Below are positions 18,011 to 27,034 of a DNA stretch of 64,000 bases, in pieces. The stretch lies in the NCBI RefSeq assembly GCF_011308835.1, contig NZ_JAAOHY010000003.1:62001-126000 (forward strand). Reading direction: 5' to 3'. A program made the position numbers and the translations under genes. Source of the DNA: Paracoccus xiamenensis. GTDB taxonomy: Bacteria > Pseudomonadota > Alphaproteobacteria > Rhodobacterales > Rhodobacteraceae. Each line of letters opens with the position of its first letter. Within the stretch, counting starts at the first letter, position 1. The notes beneath the pieces were generated by a model. That model searched no databases. It was not told the DNA's origin and saw only the letters and a list, made by a program, of their open reading frames with translations.

Positions 18011-19303
18011 CTAGGATTGCGGCGGGTTCTCTAGCCAGTCGCCCGGCCAGTCCTCTGGCCATGCCGGCCCGGGTATGCCACGCTGACGCTCGGCCTCGGC
18101 CAGTTGCGCCTCGGCCTGGGCCAGATAGTCGCGGGTGATCGGCACCGCATCGACGCGATGCGCCAGCTGGATCTGCCAGACTACCATCCCACCTTCGCGA
18201 AACGAGGCCTCGCAACCCGCAAGATAGAACTCCCACATTCGACAGAAGGTCTCATCATACAGCGCTTTCGCCGCGCTGCGCCTCGCCATGAAGGCCTGCC
18301 GCCAGGCGCGCAGGGTTTCGGCATAATGCAGGCGCAGAACCTCGATATCGGTGACCAGCAGGCCGGATTTCTCGATCGCCTGCATCACCTCGGACAGGGC
18401 GGGGATATAGCCACCGGGAAAGATATAGCGGCGCAGGAAGGGGTTGGTCGCGCCGGGCGGGTCGACGCGCCCGATACTGTGCAGAAGCATCACCCCATCG
18501 GGGCGCAGCATGGATGCCGTCTTGCGGAAGAACCCTTCATAGTGGTTGACGCCCACATGTTCGAACATCCCGACCGAGACGATGCGGTCATAGTCGCGCC
18601 CGATCTCGCGGTAATCCTGCAGGCGAAAATCGACCTCCAGCCGCTCTGTCTCGGCACGCCGCCGGGAAACGGCCAGCTGCTCCTCCGACAGGGTGACGCC
18701 ATCGACGCACGCCCCTGCGACACGCGCCAGATACAGCCCCATCCCGCCCCAGCCGCTGCCGATATCCAGCACCTCCATTCCCGGCTTCAGCCGCAGCTTG
18801 GCAGCGATGTGGCGCTTCTTCAGCAGCTGCGCCCGCGCCAGTGAGATATCGGGCCGCGGGTAATAGGCGCAGGAATATTGCATATCCGGGTCAAGAAACA
18901 GCCGGTAAAGGTCCGCCGAAAGATCATAGTGGCGCTGCACATTGCCGCGCGCCCGAATACGCGTGTTGATCTGGTGCAGACGCCGCGCGACGATGCGCAT
19001 CTTCTCGAAGGCTTTCATCCAGACCGCCGGCATCAGCGGCCGTCCGGCATTGGCATAGCTCAGCATGATGAGGTCGTAGATCGAGCCCTCAACCATGTCG
19101 ATCTCGCCGTCCATAAAACACTCCCCCAGCTTCAGCGCCGGGTTCGCGGCCACCGACCGTTCCGCCCGGGCAGAGTTGAAGCGCACCGTCACCGGCGGCC
19201 CCTGCCCGTCGCCGAACCGCATCTCATCGCCCTGGGCGGAAATGACAGTCAGCTGCCCCTGCCGCATGTATTTTTCCAGGAATTTGCGTAGAAGCGTGTT
19301 CAT
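18011..19303 (-). CDS. cfa: Cyclopropane-fatty-acyl-phospholipid synthase
   Basis: This SAM-dependent enzyme methylenates unsaturated acyl chains of membrane phospholipids. The start ATG at 19303 gives 430 residues. The SAM loop reads VLDIGSGWGGMGLYLARV, and family motifs include DLYRLFLDPDMQYSCAYY and VSVGMFEHVGVNHYEGFF. The longer frame upstream lacks conserved sequence. Likely co-oriented with aidB. Function as a true cyclopropane synthase rather than a related fatty-acid methyltransferase is the most probable reading. Confidence 0.88.
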   Translation of the reverse strand: MNTLLRKFLEKYMRQGQLTVISAQGDEMRFGDGQGPPVTVRFNSARAERSVAANPALKLGECFMDGEIDMVEGSIYDLIMLSYANAGRPLMPAVWMKAFEKMRIVARRLHQINTRIRARGNVQRHYDLSADLYRLFLDPDMQYSCAYYPRPDISLARAQLLKKRHIAAKLRLKPGMEVLDIGSGWGGMGLYLARVAGACVDGVTLSEEQLAVSRRRAETERLEVDFRLQDYREIGRDYDRIVSVGMFEHVGVNHYEGFFRKTASMLRPDGVMLLHSIGRVDPPGATNPFLRRYIFPGGYIPALSEVMQAIEKSGLLVTDIEVLRLHYAETLRAWRQAFMARRSAAKALYDETFCRMWEFYLAGCEASFREGGMVVWQIQLAHRVDAVPITRDYLAQAEAQLAEAERQRGIPGPAWPEDWPGDWLENPPQS

Positions 19304-19516
19304 CTGGCCCCGCGATCCCGGCCCCGATGCAGGGGCCAGACTGCTTTTCCAGCCGGCATGACACAACGCCCCGCCCCCGAAGTCCAGTCCCGCGCCCGGC
19401 GCGCGCTGCGCACCCGCGAAACTCCGCTTGGTTCATTCTGGCCCAAATATCCCGGGGTGACTGGCCGCAGGCCAGGAGGGGCAGCGCCCCTGCCCCATAT
19501 CCGCCCGCTAGCCACG
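19304..19516. other. Intergenic element between nirN and cfa with GC-rich hairpins
   Basis: A gap of 213 bases without a gene. It contains the run TTCATTCTGGCCCAAATATC (from about 19431), followed by GGCC-TGC-GGCC and GGGGC-AGC-GCCCC (19478-19490) hairpins. From memory, similar TTTGGGCC runs with GC-rich hairpins are common behind genes of Rhodobacterales. It probably contains the transcript end of the nir operon. Confidence 0.5.
19478..19490 (-). terminator. GC-rich hairpin behind nirN
   Basis: GGGGC-AGC-GCCCC forms a five-pair GC stem 27 bases beyond the nirN stop on the minus strand. A second small stem (GGCC/GGCC) follows, then AT-rich bases rather than a clean U run. A terminator role is likely but not certain. 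Confidence 0.4.
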
Positions 19517-21058
19517 CTAGTGGCTGGTGCCGTCCTCGAAGGTGATCTTGTTCCAGACGTTATACTTGCCCGAAGGCTTCTTCATCGGCAGACGCTTCAC
19601 CTCCTGCAGCGTCTTGGCGTCATAGATGACTACCGCGCCCTCATCTTCCCACAGGGACACCAGAACCTGGCTGCCGTCCCGAGTGAATTCGGCATGGGCG
19701 AAGGTCCGGCCGGGGAAAGGCGCCAGCGTTTGCACGATTTCCAGCGTCTGCTTGTCGATGATGTGCATCTCGTCCTTGTGGGGACCGAAAAAGACATCGG
19801 CCCAGACATAGGGGCTGCTGTCATGGCTGCGCAGGAAGAATCCGGGGCCGTCGGTCTTGATCTGGCTGACCAGCGACCAGTCTTCCATGTCGATGACCGA
19901 CAGCACGCCTTCGTTCAGATGCGGCGTGGCCATAACGCGGCGGCCATCCCGTTCCCAGGTGATCCCCGATCCCAGATGCGGCATGCCGGGCAAGGGCAGT
20001 TCCGCAATCTCGCGGCCCACGTCAAGATTGACGACCACGCCCTTGTCGCCTTCGCGATTGGTGCCGATCAGATGGCGGTAATCGGGGGTGAAAAAGAAAT
20101 CGTCCAGCGGCTCCTCGATCTGGATGCGGCGGCGGGCGAACAGGCCCTTTTCGGCGCCCAGCGATTCCTCCATGTCCTTTTCATAGCTGTGGACGAAGCC
20201 GTCATGGAATGGCCCGGCATCCGGGTCGGTGGCGATTTCCCAGATCTCGGGCGCGTCCTTCAGCGCCAGCACGAAGGATTTGCGCGGGGGCGCCTGATAG
20301 ACCGCCGAGACGCGGCTTTCCGTGCCATTCCTTGCAGTGACGGGGATTTCCTTTGCCACCGACAGGTCGGCGGTGGACAGCACGGTCAGGCTGGCGGGCA
20401 GGTAATTGGCGACGGCCAGCCATCTGCCGTCATGGCTCATGGCAATGTTGCGGCTGTTCAACCCGGCGCGGATGCGGCCGACCTCTTGCAAGGACCAGAT
20501 GTCGTATTTCTGCACCCAGCCATCGCGCGACATGATGAAGACAAAACGCCCGTCGGGGCTGAATTTCGGTCCGCCGTGGACGGCAAAGGGGGTGGCGAAG
20601 CGGTCGAGAACCGCGAAGCTGTCGCCGTCCAATACGCTGACGTGATGGTCGCCGGTTTCCACGACCAGCGTGATGTTCATCGGATCGCCCGCAAAGACCG
20701 GCGCGTCTGCCGGCTTGTAATCGGGGTTCATCTGCCGGCTTTCGGCCATCTGCGCTGCCGTCCAATCCGGGACCTGCGAAAGCGGCGTCTTGAGATAATC
20801 CACCAGCGTCGCGATCTGCGCGCCCGAAAGCTGATCGGCAAAGCCCGCCATCTGGGTCGCGGGCCGGCCATCCGCAATGATCGCGTCGATCCCCTTCAGC
20901 CGCCCCAGCGTTTCCGGGATCAGCGCCGGTCCGGTGCCGCCCAGCCGGTCCTCGGCGTGGCAGGAGGCGCAGTTGTCAGCGTAATCGGCGGCGGCATCGG
21001 CCTGCGCCATCAGCGGGAATGCGGCAATAAGGCTAAAGGAAACGATGCGCCGGATCAT
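19517..21058 (-). CDS. nirN: NirN, c-type cytochrome of heme d1 maturation
   Basis: A 513-residue periplasmic protein. A signal peptide (about 1-22) is followed by a small cytochrome c domain with C30-A-S-C33-H34 and by a cytochrome d1-type eight-bladed propeller. NirN is related to nitrite reductase NirS but shorter; in pseudomonads it is the dihydro-heme d1 dehydrogenase that completes the cofactor. Its place at the end of the d1 operon supports nirN rather than nirS. Its start overlaps the nirJ end by 26 bases. Confidence 0.88.
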   Translation of the reverse strand: MIRRIVSFSLIAAFPLMAQADAAADYADNCASCHAEDRLGGTGPALIPETLGRLKGIDAIIADGRPATQMAGFADQLSGAQIATLVDYLKTPLSQVPDWTAAQMAESRQMNPDYKPADAPVFAGDPMNITLVVETGDHHVSVLDGDSFAVLDRFATPFAVHGGPKFSPDGRFVFIMSRDGWVQKYDIWSLQEVGRIRAGLNSRNIAMSHDGRWLAVANYLPASLTVLSTADLSVAKEIPVTARNGTESRVSAVYQAPPRKSFVLALKDAPEIWEIATDPDAGPFHDGFVHSYEKDMEESLGAEKGLFARRRIQIEEPLDDFFFTPDYRHLIGTNREGDKGVVVNLDVGREIAELPLPGMPHLGSGITWERDGRRVMATPHLNEGVLSVIDMEDWSLVSQIKTDGPGFFLRSHDSSPYVWADVFFGPHKDEMHIIDKQTLEIVQTLAPFPGRTFAHAEFTRDGSQVLVSLWEDEGAVVIYDAKTLQEVKRLPMKKPSGKYNVWNKITFEDGTSH

Positions 21059-22250
21059 GGCTTTTGCCCTTGAACGGAGTGACAGAGACGCGGTTCAGAT
21101 CGGCACCGGTGACGCCGATCTCGGCCGCGTTCAGATAACAGGCGGGATCCTCGGCCCAGGGGTCGCCGGTCAGTTGCAGCGCGCGGATGCGGGTATTGCC
21201 GCCGCAGACCGCCTGATAAGCGCAGGCCCCGCAACGCCCCTTCAGCGGGCGCGGCCGCGTGCGCAGCGTGGCCAGGATCGGGTCGTCCCCGGTCCAGATT
21301 TCCGAGAATGGCCGTTCCTTGACAGATCCAGCGGTATAGTCGGACCAGTACGTATCCGGGTGGACCTTGCCCTGCGGGTCGATATTGCCGACGCCGAGCC
21401 CCGAGGAATTGCCGCCCCATGCCTCCAGATGGCTGCGCAGGTGGGCGACGGTTGCCGCATCAAACCGCGCCTCGGCCCAACGCAGGAAATAAACCGCATC
21501 GGCATCGTTATTGCCGGTGACGACCTCGAAGGCCTCGCCCGCTTTCACGGCGGCCCAGGCGCGATCCATCAGCAGATCCATGGCGCGGCGGGTGTGGCCG
21601 TGATCGGCATCCTCGCCCCGGTGCTTGTCGCCGCGCCCCGCATAGACAAGGTGCGACAGATAGAACTTGTCGACGCCCTCATCCCTGCACAGGTCCAGCA
21701 TCGCCGGCAGGTGATGGGCATTGCCGTCGGTGATGGTGAAGCGCAGGCCCACCTTGACGCCGCGCGCCTTGCAGGCCCGTACGCCTTCCAACGCCTGAGC
21801 ATAGGCCCCTTCGACGCCACGGAACCAGTCATTCACCGCACCGATCCCGTCCAGCGAGATGCCCACATAGTCAAAACCCAGATCGGCCAGCCGGTCGACA
21901 TTGCCGGCATTGATCTTCGTGCCGTTGGTCGACAGCGACAAGTGGCGGAAATTCAGCCGACGCGCCTCCTCGGCCAGTTCCCAGAAGTCGAAGCGCGACA
22001 TCGGCTCGCCCCCCGACAGGATCAGCGCGGGGATGCGGAAATCGGACAGATCGTGCAGCACGCCCATGGCCTGTTCGTGGGTCAGTTCGCCCGGAAAGGG
22101 ACGGTCGGCCGACACGGTATAGCAATGGCGGCATTTCAGGTTGCAGCTGCGGGTCAGGTTCCAGATCACCACCGGCTTGACCGGACCGCTGCGGCGGCGC
22201 GGCGGGGTCGGGTTCAGGATCTGCTGCATGTATTGGGTCAGACGGAACAT
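21033..22250 (-). CDS. nirJ: NirJ, radical SAM enzyme of heme d1 synthesis
   Basis: A 405-residue radical SAM protein. The 4Fe-4S motif is C36-N-L-K-C40-R-H-C43. The SAM-contact motif reads [14 protein letters not shown]. The C-terminal part has an auxiliary-cluster region, [15 protein letters not shown] followed by a late cysteine in DPACYLNA. NirJ replaces the two propionate side chains of 12,18-didecarboxysiroheme with oxo groups. It lies between nirH and nirN in the operon. Confidence 0.93.
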   Translation of the reverse strand: MFRLTQYMQQILNPTPPRRRSGPVKPVVIWNLTRSCNLKCRHCYTVSADRPFPGELTHEQAMGVLHDLSDFRIPALILSGGEPMSRFDFWELAEEARRLNFRHLSLSTNGTKINAGNVDRLADLGFDYVGISLDGIGAVNDWFRGVEGAYAQALEGVRACKARGVKVGLRFTITDGNAHHLPAMLDLCRDEGVDKFYLSHLVYAGRGDKHRGEDADHGHTRRAMDLLMDRAWAAVKAGEAFEVVTGNNDADAVYFLRWAEARFDAATVAHLRSHLEAWGGNSSGLGVGNIDPQGKVHPDTYWSDYTAGSVKERPFSEIWTGDDPILATLRTRPRPLKGRCGACAYQAVCGGNTRIRALQLTGDPWAEDPACYLNAAEIGVTGADLNRVSVTPFKGKSHDPAHRFL

Positions 22251-22264
22251 CGGGGCCTCCTTTA

Positions 22265-22747
22265 TCAGCCGTCCTGCAGGCGCAGGCCGGTCTTTTTCAG
22301 GATCCGGGTGGAATAAAGGACATCATCGGCGCGCAGCGCATCGCCCAGAATGGTGCGCACCTGGGCGCGCTTTTCCTCGACCTCGGCGCGGCTGGCACCG
22401 TGCAGCATGGCGAACAGGTTATAGCGCCAGACCGGCGCGCGCGGACGCAGATAGCAATGGGTGACGAAATCCAATTGCCCGACCTGCGCGCCAAGGGCCG
22501 CAGCGTGGTCGTCATGGACGTCCCACACGCTCATCCCGTTGGCGGTCATGCCCAGCGCATAGTGGTTCGGCGCGACCGCAATACGGCGGATGATGCCGCG
22601 GTCCTGAAGCGCCGCAAGGCGGGCGATCACCTCGTCCTCGCTTAGCATCAGCCATGTGGCGATCTGCGCATAGGGGCGCGCGGTCAATGGCAATCCGGCC
22701 TGCGTCGCCTTGATGAGGCTGCGGTCGATGGGGTCAAGTTTGCTCAT
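22265..22747 (-). CDS. nirH: NirH, siroheme decarboxylase subunit
   Basis: A 160-residue AsnC/Lrp-like protein from the ATG at 22747, which overlaps the nirG stop by ATGA. It has an N-terminal winged helix ([20 protein letters not shown]) and a C-terminal RAM-like fold. In the d1 pathway this fold was recruited as an enzyme: NirDL, NirG and NirH together decarboxylate siroheme. The assignment as NirH follows from operon order and similarity to its two neighbours. Confidence 0.88.
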   Translation of the reverse strand: MSKLDPIDRSLIKATQAGLPLTARPYAQIATWLMLSEDEVIARLAALQDRGIIRRIAVAPNHYALGMTANGMSVWDVHDDHAAALGAQVGQLDFVTHCYLRPRAPVWRYNLFAMLHGASRAEVEEKRAQVRTILGDALRADDVLYSTRILKKTGLRLQDG

Positions 22748-23223
22748 GCCATCACCCGGAAGCCGATGAAGAATTCCTGAAGTTTGGGGAATTGCCAGAC
22801 GGTCAGGCCGGTCTCGGCCTCGATCCGGGTGGCGGTCTCGGCGATGCCTTCGGGCGTCGGCGTGGCCAGCACAAACCACATGTTCAGCGCGTGGTCGCGG
22901 GCATAGTTATGGGCGACCTCGGGGTGCACGTTGACCAGCCCGGCGATGCGGTCAAAATCCTCCTCGGGGGCGGACAGCGCGCAAAGGCAGAACGCCCCGC
23001 CCATCGCCGCCGCGTCGAAGAAGGGACCAAAGCGGGTGATTGCACCGATGTCGCGCAGCCGAGTCAGCCGGGCGATCAGTTCTGCCCCATCAAGGCCAAG
23101 CGCTGCCCCCGCATCCTCGAATGGCTGCGGGGTCAGCGGAAAGCCCTCCTGCAAGGCATTCAGGATGGCGCGGTCAGTGGCATCCAGCGCGTTTTCAGGC
23201 AATGTCTGACGCAGGCGACTCAT
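22744..23223 (-). CDS. nirG: NirG, siroheme decarboxylase subunit
   Basis: A 159-residue protein of the same AsnC/Lrp-derived fold as NirH and NirDL. The start at 23223 overlaps the nirDL stop (ATGA). The winged-helix segment reads DATDRAILNALQEGFPLTPQ, and the centre has RFGPFFDAAAMGG. It belongs to the siroheme decarboxylase complex. A longer upstream frame is a shadow of nirDL. Confidence 0.9.
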   Translation of the reverse strand: MSRLRQTLPENALDATDRAILNALQEGFPLTPQPFEDAGAALGLDGAELIARLTRLRDIGAITRFGPFFDAAAMGGAFCLCALSAPEEDFDRIAGLVNVHPEVAHNYARDHALNMWFVLATPTPEGIAETATRIEAETGLTVWQFPKLQEFFIGFRVMA

Positions 23224-24197
23224 GCGGCGGCCTCGGCGATCGTCGCTCCGCGTTGGCGGAAGCAGCGGGTGGAAAACAGGATGCGATGGGGGGCGCCCAC
23301 CAGTTCCGGCAGCGCGCGGGCCTGATCCAGCACCGCCATCGCTTCGGGACGGGAGCGGGCATGGATCATGCAGAACAGCGGCCAATCCCAAACCCCCGGC
23401 ACCCGGCGGCGCTGATAGCATAAGGTGACGCCCGGAACCGCCGCCAGCGCTGCGCCAGCTGCGGGGATGGCCGCGTCCGGCAGCTGCCAGACCACCATGG
23501 CGTTTTCGCGCCACCCCAAGGCCCGGTGCTTCACGATGACGCCGACACGGGTCAGCAGCCGGGCATTCGCCAAAGCGGCGATGCGGGACAGAACCTCGGC
23601 CTCGGTCCGGTTCAGGCTGCGGGCAAGCACCGCGAAAGGATGGGTATCCAGCGCCAGACCCAAAGACAGCGCCTGCATCAGCGCTGCATCGCCCGGCTCC
23701 ATCGCCGCCAGATCGGCCGGGCGGTCGAGGCCCATGCTTTGCCGCGGCCCCTGCAATGGAAAGCCGAGATCGATGTTGAAGGCCCGCACCAGAGGCAACG
23801 ACAGGACCGGCAGACCAGATGTATCCTCGATCCGGCCAAGGCTTGCGTTCAACCGCTCGGCATCAGGGGCAGTGGCCACAAACCACAGGTTCCAATCACC
23901 CTCGCGCAGATAGGAATGGTTTACGCCCGGCTCGGCGCTGACCACTGCGGCCACTTCCTCGATCCTGTGCGGCGGCACCTGCAGCGCCGCCAGTGTCGAG
24001 GCCCCCGCCGTATTTGGCCTGCAGGTCGCCCCCACCCGCGCGATCCGGCCGGTGTGCTGCAAGCGGCGCAGGCGGGCGATTACGTCGGGTTCGGTGATGC
24101 CAAGCCGGTCGGCCATGGCGGCAAAGGGACGAGAGACCAGCGGCAGATCGCGCTGGAACTCATCAAGCAGGCGCAGATCCAGATCATCCATTCTCAC
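23220..24197 (-). CDS. nirDL: NirDL, fused siroheme decarboxylase subunits
   Basis: A 325-residue protein made of two AsnC/Lrp-like halves. The first (about 1-155) starts DDLDLRLLDEFQRDLPLVS and the second (about 160-325) restarts with DAALMQALSLGLALDTHPFA. The halves correspond to NirD and NirL, which are separate genes in some denitrifiers. The fused form is known in Paracoccus pantotrophus. The start is the GTG at 24197, overlapping the nirF stop (GTGA), or the ATG two codons later. Confidence 0.9.
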   Translation of the reverse strand: MRMDDLDLRLLDEFQRDLPLVSRPFAAMADRLGITEPDVIARLRRLQHTGRIARVGATCRPNTAGASTLAALQVPPHRIEEVAAVVSAEPGVNHSYLREGDWNLWFVATAPDAERLNASLGRIEDTSGLPVLSLPLVRAFNIDLGFPLQGPRQSMGLDRPADLAAMEPGDAALMQALSLGLALDTHPFAVLARSLNRTEAEVLSRIAALANARLLTRVGVIVKHRALGWRENAMVVWQLPDAAIPAAGAALAAVPGVTLCYQRRRVPGVWDWPLFCMIHARSRPEAMAVLDQARALPELVGAPHRILFSTRCFRQRGATIAEAAA

Positions 24198-25354
24198 AAC
24201 CCCGTCCGATGGGCGCGGTCGGTGAAGAAGATGCCAGACGGCGCCTTGGCCGGGATCTCTGCCAGCACTTCGCGGCTGCGTGCGTCGCGGATCTCGACCC
24301 GGTTTTCGTCGCGGACGGACAGCCAGACCTCACGTCCGCGCGGTGAGAACTCCATATGCAGCACGCCTTTGCCGGGGGTCAGCGTGTCCGTGACCTGATG
24401 GGTCAGCACATCGACGACTTGCAATTTGTCGTTGTCGGGGGGGGCGAAATTCACCCAGACCTCGCGCCGGTCAGGACGGGCAACGGCAAAGACGGGCTGG
24501 CCGGCCAGATCGGTGCGGGCGATTTCGGACAGGCTCGCGGCATCGACCCACAAAAGCTGATGCAGCCCGACAGCAGGCAGCGCAAAGACGCCATCGGCCA
24601 GCGTCCAGCCCTGCAGATGTGGCATCTTGTAAACCGGCAGGTCGGGCTGATCCTTGCCGTAATCGGGCAGGAAACGGGTAACCTCGGGCGGATCCCGCCA
24701 CAGGTCGATGGCGGTAAGCCCCTTTTCGCCGAACAACCCGACGATATAGGTCCGCCCGTCGCCGGTCAGCAGCGCGTCGTAAGGGTTGGCGCCGATGCCC
24801 TCCAGCTTTGTGATCACAGGATTCGCCGGGTCGGCCGAATGGTCCAGCATCCAGACCTGGCCCGTGTCCCAGGTGGCGACGGCAAAGCGGCTGCCGGGCA
24901 CATCGGCAATGCCCACGGTCTTCGAGCCCATGGGGATGTCGGCGACCAGCTCCAGCGTGGCCGTGTCAAAGACCTTGACCCCGCCGGGTTCGTAATTCGA
25001 CACCGCGACCAGCCTGCCGTCGTCCGAAATCGCGCCGCCGATGGAATTGCCCCCCTGTACCACCCGCTTGACCACCGTTCGGGTGAGAAGATCCACCTTC
25101 GTCAGCCCCCCATCGCGACCGAAGACAAAGGCGAAACGTTCGTCGGGGGAATAGACCAGACTGGCATGGGACAGGTCGCCCAGCCCCTCGATCCGGCCGA
25201 TGGCGGCGCGTTCGCTGCGGTCGACCACAAGCAGCGATCCCGCCTCTCGTTCCACCACAAGGCCCAGATCGCCGGTGCCGCGCAATTCGTCTGCCCAGGC
25301 CGGCAAGGCCAGCGTGAGCGCTGCACATATCGCGGCCAGACTGTTGAGCTTCAT
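24194..25354 (-). CDS. nirF: NirF, heme d1 biosynthesis protein, periplasmic
   Basis: A 386-residue protein with a signal peptide of about 21 residues (cleavage near ALPAWA-DE) and a d1-type beta-propeller without a cytochrome c domain. NirF is needed for a late step in heme d1 formation and in Paracoccus acts in the periplasm. It lies between nirC and nirDL, and its start overlaps the nirC stop. Confidence 0.92.
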   Translation of the reverse strand: MKLNSLAAICAALTLALPAWADELRGTGDLGLVVEREAGSLLVVDRSERAAIGRIEGLGDLSHASLVYSPDERFAFVFGRDGGLTKVDLLTRTVVKRVVQGGNSIGGAISDDGRLVAVSNYEPGGVKVFDTATLELVADIPMGSKTVGIADVPGSRFAVATWDTGQVWMLDHSADPANPVITKLEGIGANPYDALLTGDGRTYIVGLFGEKGLTAIDLWRDPPEVTRFLPDYGKDQPDLPVYKMPHLQGWTLADGVFALPAVGLHQLLWVDAASLSEIARTDLAGQPVFAVARPDRREVWVNFAPPDNDKLQVVDVLTHQVTDTLTPGKGVLHMEFSPRGREVWLSVRDENRVEIRDARSREVLAEIPAKAPSGIFFTDRAHRTGL

Positions 25355-25662
25355 GGCTTTTCCTTTTGCAGCAGATAGTCGGCGATCCAGCGCGCCTCGT
25401 CCTCGTTCAGCAATGGACGCCAGCCGGGCATGGCACTGCCGGGCAAACCGTCGAGGATGAGCGCAGTCAAGTCATCCGGGTCGCGCCCCGCCAGCGCCGT
25501 CGGCGTGATCGGGCTGCCGAGGCCCCCGGTCAGGTGCAACCCGTGGCACGACCCGCAATCCTGCCGGACCATGTGGCGCAGTTCTTCGGCCCGTTGGGGC
25601 GGCACCGCGCCCACCTGGGCGGGCAGTGTCAGCGCCAGCAGGATTGCCACCAGCCTAGCCAT
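25351..25662 (-). CDS. nirC: NirC, small c-type cytochrome
   Basis: A 103-residue periplasmic cytochrome c. The ATG at 25662 overlaps the nirE end by eight bases and gives a signal peptide (about 1-19). The heme site is CGSCH and the distal methionine is probably in PGSAMPGWRP. NirC is an electron carrier linked to NirS or to heme d1 maturation. The ATGA overlap with nirF shows coupled expression. Confidence 0.9.
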   Translation of the reverse strand: MARLVAILLALTLPAQVGAVPPQRAEELRHMVRQDCGSCHGLHLTGGLGSPITPTALAGRDPDDLTALILDGLPGSAMPGWRPLLNEDEARWIADYLLQKEKP

Positions 25663-26488
25663 GAGAGACCAGCTTTTCGGTCGGCGGCATGGTCGGGATC
25701 GGCAGGGCCGCATCTTCGGCCAGGGCGGCGACATGGCCGATCAGGAACAGCACGGGCGCGGGCATCGGATTGTCCCGGAATGCCCCGGCAATGCCGCGAA
25801 GATCGCCGCGCAGCCGACGCTCGCGCGGGGTCGATGCCTGCGACACCGCCAGCACCGGCAGATCGGAGGGCATACCGTGGGCGATCAGCCGGCGGGCGAT
25901 CTCCTCCATATTGGCGGCGCCCATATAGACGGCCAGCGTAGTCTGCGGATCGGCCAACGATGCCCAGTCAAGATCAAGCGCCGCGTCCCGCGCCCGGTGC
26001 CCGGTGACAAAGCGCAGTCCCGTCGCCAGCCCGCGATGGGTCAGCGGCAGGCGCAGAGAGGCCGCAGCCCCCTGCGCGGCAGTGATGCCGGGGACATAAT
26101 CGCAGGGGATGCCGGCGGCGTTCAGCGCCTCGTATTCCTCGCCGCCGCGCCCGAAGATGGTGGGATCGCCGCCTTTCAGCCGGGCAACGGTCAGACCCGC
26201 TTGGCCCAGTTCGACCAGAATCGCGTTGATGCGATCCTGCGGCACGGGGTGAAAGCCCGCAGCCTTGCCGACCGCGATGCGGCGGGTATGGGCGGGGATG
26301 CAGGCAAGGATCTCGTCCGAGACCAGCCGATCATGGACCACCACGTCGGCCGATTGGATCAACCGCAGGGCGCGCAGGGTCAGCAACTCAGGATCGCCCG
26401 GCCCGGCGCCGATCAGGTGGACATGGCCGGTTGTGCGACTGCCAGCGCTGCCCGGCCTCGAATGCGTCGCCTGCTGCATGTTCTTCAT
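25655..26488 (-). CDS. nirE: NirE, uroporphyrinogen-III C-methyltransferase
   Basis: A 277-residue SAM-dependent methyltransferase that makes precorrin-2, the first step of heme d1 synthesis. Motifs include VHLIGAGPGDPELLTLRA, VVVHDRLVSDEI and RLKGGDPTIFGRGGEE. The start at 26488 is preceded by GGGAGTCGGGG. It heads the visible nir operon; a longer frame upstream shows no conserved sequence. No nirS lies in front of it. Confidence 0.92.
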   Translation of the reverse strand: MKNMQQATHSRPGSAGSRTTGHVHLIGAGPGDPELLTLRALRLIQSADVVVHDRLVSDEILACIPAHTRRIAVGKAAGFHPVPQDRINAILVELGQAGLTVARLKGGDPTIFGRGGEEYEALNAAGIPCDYVPGITAAQGAAASLRLPLTHRGLATGLRFVTGHRARDAALDLDWASLADPQTTLAVYMGAANMEEIARRLIAHGMPSDLPVLAVSQASTPRERRLRGDLRGIAGAFRDNPMPAPVLFLIGHVAALAEDAALPIPTMPPTEKLVSHG

Positions 26489-26555
26489 CCCCGACTCCCT
26501 GCTGAATGCTGCCGGACGGGGAACCGCAGGCCCCGCACGGATTGCGCGCCCCGGA

Positions 26556-26660
26556 TCACCAGAACCGGCAGGCGACAACGTCGCCGTCAGACGGGGCGGT
26601 ACTTGTGGGCGGGGGCGAGGCTTCGGGGCCGGATCTTGCGTGTGGTGACCGATCACTCAT
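26556..26660 (-). CDS. Possible 34-residue leader ORF before nirE
   Basis: An ATG at 26660 follows AGGA by seven bases and opens a 34-codon frame, rich in Ser, Pro and Ala, that ends 67 bases before nirE. No homologue is recognised. It lies between the FNR-like box and nirE, so it would be on the nir transcript. It may equally be non-coding leader. Confidence 0.2.
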   Translation of the reverse strand: MSDRSPHARSGPEASPPPTSTAPSDGDVVACRFW

Positions 26661-26723
26661 CGGGCAATCCTGTCTTGCTGGATCATCTCTGCCCGTTCAT
26701 GCGCGAATTTCGGCATCACCGCT

Positions 26724-26737
26724 TTGAGTTTGGTCAA
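26724..26737. promoter_or_regulatory. FNR/NNR-type box upstream of nirE
   Basis: TTGAGTTTGGTCAA has the TTGA-N6-TCAA arrangement of FNR and NNR/DNR binding sites and matches TTGAT-N4-ATCAA at eight of ten positions. It lies about 236 bases upstream of the nirE start. Denitrification genes in Paracoccus are commonly controlled by NNR through such boxes. Confidence 0.55.
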
Positions 26738-27034
26738 CAGGTTCGAGGAAATCCCACAGCATCAGCACGATCCACACCGCAGGCGCCGACTGTTCAGCCT
26801 TACGAGGCGGCACCTTCCATGCTGAACATTGCTTATGCGCGGCATCACACGGCCCAAGCAGCCCCATATGCCGCCGATCCAGCCGTGCTGACCGGAGTAT
26901 TCGCGTCGGACCGGGCCGGTGCTTTTCGGCCACCGTCGCAACAGCCTGCGCGCCCGGCAAGATCCCGGATCCTGCTGGATGGCGGCCTTGATCTGAACGA
27001 AGCTGACTAACGCGCGATCCGGGCGCGGCGCGGT

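Larger units (their letters stand above)
26489..27034. other. Gap between the nir operon and the ABC operon
   Basis: This 546-base region carries the FNR/NNR-like box at 26724-26737 and a possible 34-codon frame at 26556-26660. The remaining 300 bases toward the ABC permease show no convincing gene. No fragment of nirS, nirI or nirX was recognised in any frame. Confidence 0.5.

Noticed and set aside
19517-21058. Nitrite reductase nirS instead of nirN.
   Set aside because: The protein is shorter than NirS, lies at the end of the d1 operon where nirN is expected, and the order matches nirE-C-F-DL-G-H-J-N.
22744-24197. AsnC/Lrp transcriptional regulators.
   Set aside because: The winged-helix folds in nirDL, nirG and nirH belong to the siroheme decarboxylase family, and their tandem place in the d1 operon fits enzymes.
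25430-27010. Long plus-strand open frame across nirC, nirE and the gap.
   Set aside because: It is antisense to clear nir genes and has no recognisable domain; high-GC DNA often keeps such shadow frames open.
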